From: Polytrichum commune
Taxonomy: Eukaryota; Streptophyta; Polytrichopsida; Polytrichales; Polytrichaceae
Assembly (NCBI GenBank): GCA_950295325.1
Contig: OX485803.1
Location: 60,465,554-60,529,553, forward strand
Length of the DNA stretch: 64,000 nt
Direction of reading: 5' to 3'
Shown: piece after piece, positions 60,832 to 64,000 of the stretch
How positions within the stretch are numbered: the first letter of the stretch is position 1
Layout of the letters: every line of letters begins with the position of its first letter
Program-made: the position numbers and the translations under genes
The notes under the pieces: model-generated
What the model saw: only the letters and a program-made list of their open reading frames with translations
Told to the model about the DNA's origin: nothing
The model's database searches: none

Positions 60832-62320
60832 GCTTCTCCAGCTGCGTGCAGGTTTCACAGGTTTTGCAGTCAGACATGAGCCTGGAGCGCTTGGGCTGGC
60901 CTGCTGCTCGGGATTATGGGGCGGGCGATGGTGGCTAGGTGGCGGCGATGGCGGGCTAACTGCCAGGGAGAGGCAACCACCACGCATGTATAGCCTGCTA
61001 CGCGCATTCAAGATGGAAATAAAAGAAATGCCACCTACAAACCTGGAATGGTCCCCGAGGAAACTAACCGGGTCCTAAGGAAAGAATCAGAGAACATAGG
61101 AGGGTGGGAAGCAATCGACACAGATCACGATCCAAACAAAACCGGCAGACATTGTGTAAACAGGAACTTGAAACCCAAACTCCTCCGGAAAACCCAACCG
61201 AGTGGGCCTGGCACACACAAACTAACCCACATTCAAAGGCTGAATAGAGCAAACAACCGCCCAATGAATGCGCAGGCCACTGAGGAAACTAAACAGATCC
61301 TGAGGATGGATGCCAAGGAAGGAAGGATGGAATCGGACAACAGTCGAAATGGGGAGACTAAGACACAGATAACGATCCAAACAAAACCGGCACACATTGT
61401 GCAACACGACACACATAAAAGTCTACACGAAGTTCTCCAAAATCAATGTCCTCCGGGTAACCCAACTGAATGAGCTTGGCATAAACAAACTAACCCACCC
61501 CGCCCGCCCACATTCACACGGATCCCTTACGAAATGCAGGGGGAATCGTCGACACAGATCGAGATCCAAAGGAAAGCAGACATTGTGAAGCACAGAAACC
61601 AATCTTCTCCTGCCACCGTAAACCCAACCTAACCCAACCCAACCCAACCGAGTTAACAAACTTGAGACTTATTACTTACCCACCCACCCACAGACAGACA
61701 GACACAAGCGTGGGCAAAGCTGGCACCAATCAAGGGGGTCCAAGCCCGGGATCCAGATCGTGTTCCAGAGTGTAAAGAGCAAGGACCTCCCCAAAACTGC
61801 AAGACTCCAACTCCCACTCCGACACAACCAAGCCCAGAAGATGAAAATGCGGAAAAAGCTAAGCTAGTAAGTTGGAGCGCAGGGTCAAGGCGGCAAGCAC
61901 GCAACGCACACAAGCCAACGTTGCAGGCTAGCATGCAGCAGAGAGTGGCAGCAGCAGCGGCAGTGGCGCGATGGATCATGGATGGCGTCGGGTTGGGTAG
62001 GGTAGCAGGCAGGCAGCGGATCATCCTCGAGAGCGGAGCTGGTAGCCTAGCCTCGCCTAGCCCTGCCCCATCCCATTCCATCCCCCTCCATCCCCACCCC
62101 CATCCCATTCCATTCCTGCGCCATCCGTCCTCGCTGCCTGCCTGCTAAGTTTGCCCATGAACTCCTGCTGCGCGCCGGGCTGCGCGGCTGCGGTGCGGGG
62201 CGGGGGAGTGGCAGAAGGGCCACGGCGAGACGCCCGCCTCTTTGCGCTACCCCTATTACCGGAGGTGAAAACGCAGGCCTGTCTATTATAGCATGTCTCA
62301 TTCTTATTTGGGAAATTAGT
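60832..62320 (-). promoter_or_regulatory. IQD upstream region: leader/promoter with triplicated segment and GC-rich core
   Basis: Upstream of the IQD ATG. At about 61119, 61365 and 61554 a segment recurs with 'cacagat', 'gatccaaa', 'aaaaccggcaga/cacattgtg' and 'aaacaaactaaccca'-type words. Further out (about 61900-62270) the sequence is GC-rich with C-rich runs (ccatcccattccatccccct) and CAG-type repeats, as expected of a plant 5' leader and promoter. No TATA box or transcription start could be fixed. A leader intron is possible. Confidence 0.45.
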
Positions 62321-63411
62321 GTCATGAGCCCCCAAGTACACTAAATACGAACGCATACACTAAATATCACTAACCCTATGAAAGTGAGTAACAGTAAATG
62401 TAAACTCAAATATTAAATATCAACTATGGTAATATGTGGAAGTTACATGCACGAATTTAGTGTTAGTAAGGATATGAAAAAAAAATTAACAGTGAGAAAA
62501 GGAAAAGGGAGGTGGTGGTAGGGAAGGTGGCGGCGCATTCATGTCTAGCACTAATTATCAAAGAATTGAATATTAGTGTTGAGCAAGGTAGGGTGGTAAC
62601 AACATTAAATACATTCAAACACTAAATATCATATTTAGTGTAGTTATGAAGCGCGCGCTTGAGATGAATGAGGGATGAGTTTCCATGTTGGCCGCTTGTC
62701 CACTAGATTCTAGAAAATAGTGGGTTGGAGGTGTTCGTGTGTAGTTTTGCACAAGCTACGGTAATCTCATGCTTAAGTATGCACTTTGAACCGGAGCCGT
62801 TGGTGTGCATTTAGTTGGTAGGTGTGTACTTTGCTCATATTGCCATTGTTCTAGATTGGGCTAGTCAGGAAAAAGTATTTGTTTAATACTCATCTAGTTT
62901 ACCTCTGGAGAATGTAGGTTAGGGTGCTCACAAAGTTGTTGGTTTTGTTCGATCCCCTTCCCATTGAGGCTTAATGTTGATGGACAAGCTTCGACAACCT
63001 TGGAAGAAGAACCACCTATCGATGACGAAATCCAGCCTATCGAGACATTGGCTGAATTTGAAAGTGCTACCGACTTCAACGGCTTTGATGCTCTACATAA
63101 CATTGTCCTCGACATCAACAACCAACTGCTTTGCTCTGATGTTTAAACGGAAGTTGGACATATGTATGATGAAATGTGACAGTCGTTTTAGACGTTTCAG
63201 CAAAACATTAACAAACTAACATTGAATGTCTAGCGTGAAAAACTCATGCTTTCGCGGAAAATGACTATGCGTGACGTGTTCAAACAATAGAATATAAACC
63301 CTAATTTTGGTCAAAAAATTTGCGCACTTAACTGTGATGCATACTTAAACGGGTGCATACTTAAGCAGGAGATTATTGTACTCATCCATCCATATTTTGG
63401 CGGTCCGCTAG
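62321..63411. other. Gene-free sequence with CACTAAATAT words
   Basis: The palindromic word 'cactaaatatcatatttagtg' (split as cactaaatat / catatttagtg) lies near 62620-62641. The sequence around 62340-62480 has several 'actaaatatca' words. An acidic 60-codon frame at 62964-63146 (EEEPPIDDEIQPIETLAEFE) has no recognised family. No gene is called. Confidence 0.4.
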
Positions 63412-63640
63412 AATGTGGAGGGTTGTGGACACGGGTTGCTAGACCCACGAGTTCAATAAAGAATCTCTTCCTACAAGTGCATTCACCAAAGGGTCGAAGG
63501 AGGAAGAGGTTAGTAGGTGGTCCCGGATATGAGAAGATGGGAGTAGTTGCACTAAATATGATATTTAGTGAAGAGGTTAGTAGGTGGTCCCAAATATGAG
63601 AAGATGGGAGTAGTTGCACTAAATATGATATTTAGTGTCA
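63412..63640. repeat. 67-bp tandem duplication with palindromic ACTAAATATGATATTTAGT
   Basis: 'gaagaggttagtaggtggtc' begins at 63503 and again at 63570, a 67-bp period. Each copy ends with 'actaaatatgatatttagt', a near-perfect palindrome. The two copies are almost identical. The part upstream (63440-63545) resembles 49307-49445. Confidence 0.85.
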
Positions 63641-63683
63641 CCGTTTCTAATTGTCTCGCTCAATACTCATTGTAACCCACGGT

Positions 63684-64000
63684 GTAGTGTCACCAACACT
63701 AAATGTGAACCTATCAGTATTTGTCATTCCTTTGTAGGAATGTTTGGGCATTATAGATTTACAATGTTGCAAGTTTTGTCGTTGGCTAAGTGATTCCTCA
63801 TCCAAATTTCAATCACCCATGACAATATTTCATCAAAATCTTGTTAGAGTGCAAATTCCACCAAAATTTGTTTCAGTAATTGGCGTTTGGATGAACTGAA
63901 AGTAAGTTGGGATGACAATATTTGTAAACTTATTCATAGAAAGTGTCAATTAAAAAAAGTTACAATAGCAACTTAAATTGTCATATGACATGAAATATCA
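63684..64000. repeat. Dispersed repeat, copy 2 (truncated by the window end)
   Basis: Same block order as 52889-53130 ('tagtgtcaccaac', 'tttgtcattcctt', 'gatttacaatgttgc', 'gtaaacttattcata', 'catgaaatatca'). The copy runs off the end of the window. Confidence 0.65.

Noticed and set aside
60832-61011. Upstream in-frame ATG extending the IQD protein by 60 residues
   Set aside because: The extension is Pro/Ser-rich and unconserved in kind, while [16 protein letters not shown] matches the usual start of the family.
60521-61078. Plus-strand open frame of 185 codons opposite IQD exon 1
   Set aside because: It overlaps the clear IQD first exon and reads as low-complexity Gly/Ala/Arg sequence without a family motif.
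61610-61650. Telomere-type repeat near the IQD promoter
   Set aside because: The unit is aaccc/aacccaacct, not the plant CCCTAAA repeat, and it is very short.

Overview
This is a 64 kb piece of plant nuclear DNA. It holds four recognisable land-plant genes. Three have many short introns; the fourth has an intronless coding region. They sit at the two ends and are separated by about 31 kb (17.8-49.5 kb) with no recognisable host gene. The gene families (GCN1/ILITYHIA, ERD7-like senescence-domain protein, EXORDIUM/PHI-1-like, IQ67-domain protein) and their intron structures point to a land plant. I recognised none of the repeat families by name, so a non-seed plant (fern, lycophyte or bryophyte) is possible, but I cannot fix the species from the sequence.

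Layout. 1-9010 (+): the last 30 exons of GCN1, the ribosome-bound HEAT-repeat activator of the GCN2 eIF2-alpha kinase; about 1160 C-terminal residues are present and the 5' part lies outside the window. 9.0-13.7 kb: decayed repeats, including a regular 142-bp tandem array. 13901-17833 (+): a complete six-exon ERD7-like gene. 17.8-49.5 kb: transposon-derived DNA. 50729-52036 (+): a complete EXORDIUM-like gene with an uninterrupted coding region and a probable 5'-UTR intron. 52-56.9 kb: more repeats, including a pogo/Tigger-like relic. 56920-60831 (-): a complete five-exon IQD gene with an unusual long tail. 62.3-64 kb: repeats again.

The four genes do not form a pathway. They touch translation stress signalling (GCN1), membrane/lipid stress tolerance (ERD7-like), growth and cell-wall signalling (EXORDIUM-like) and calmodulin/microtubule scaffolding (IQD).

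The most informative content outside genes is a set of non-autonomous DNA transposons that can be delimited by eye. There are two hAT-type families with exact 8-bp target duplications (18600-19385; 21836-22507 and 40032-40256), a PIF/Harbinger-like family with TTA/TAA duplications (24839-25392, 39613-40352, 54020-54169), and a pogo-like element that keeps only the transposase tail (55211-56098). One hAT element sits inside a Harbinger-like element. Another hAT copy carries a foreign module that has been amplified in tandem elsewhere (48.8-49.3 kb). I saw no CRISPR, operon, tRNA, rRNA or organelle sequence, and no convincing new multi-gene system.
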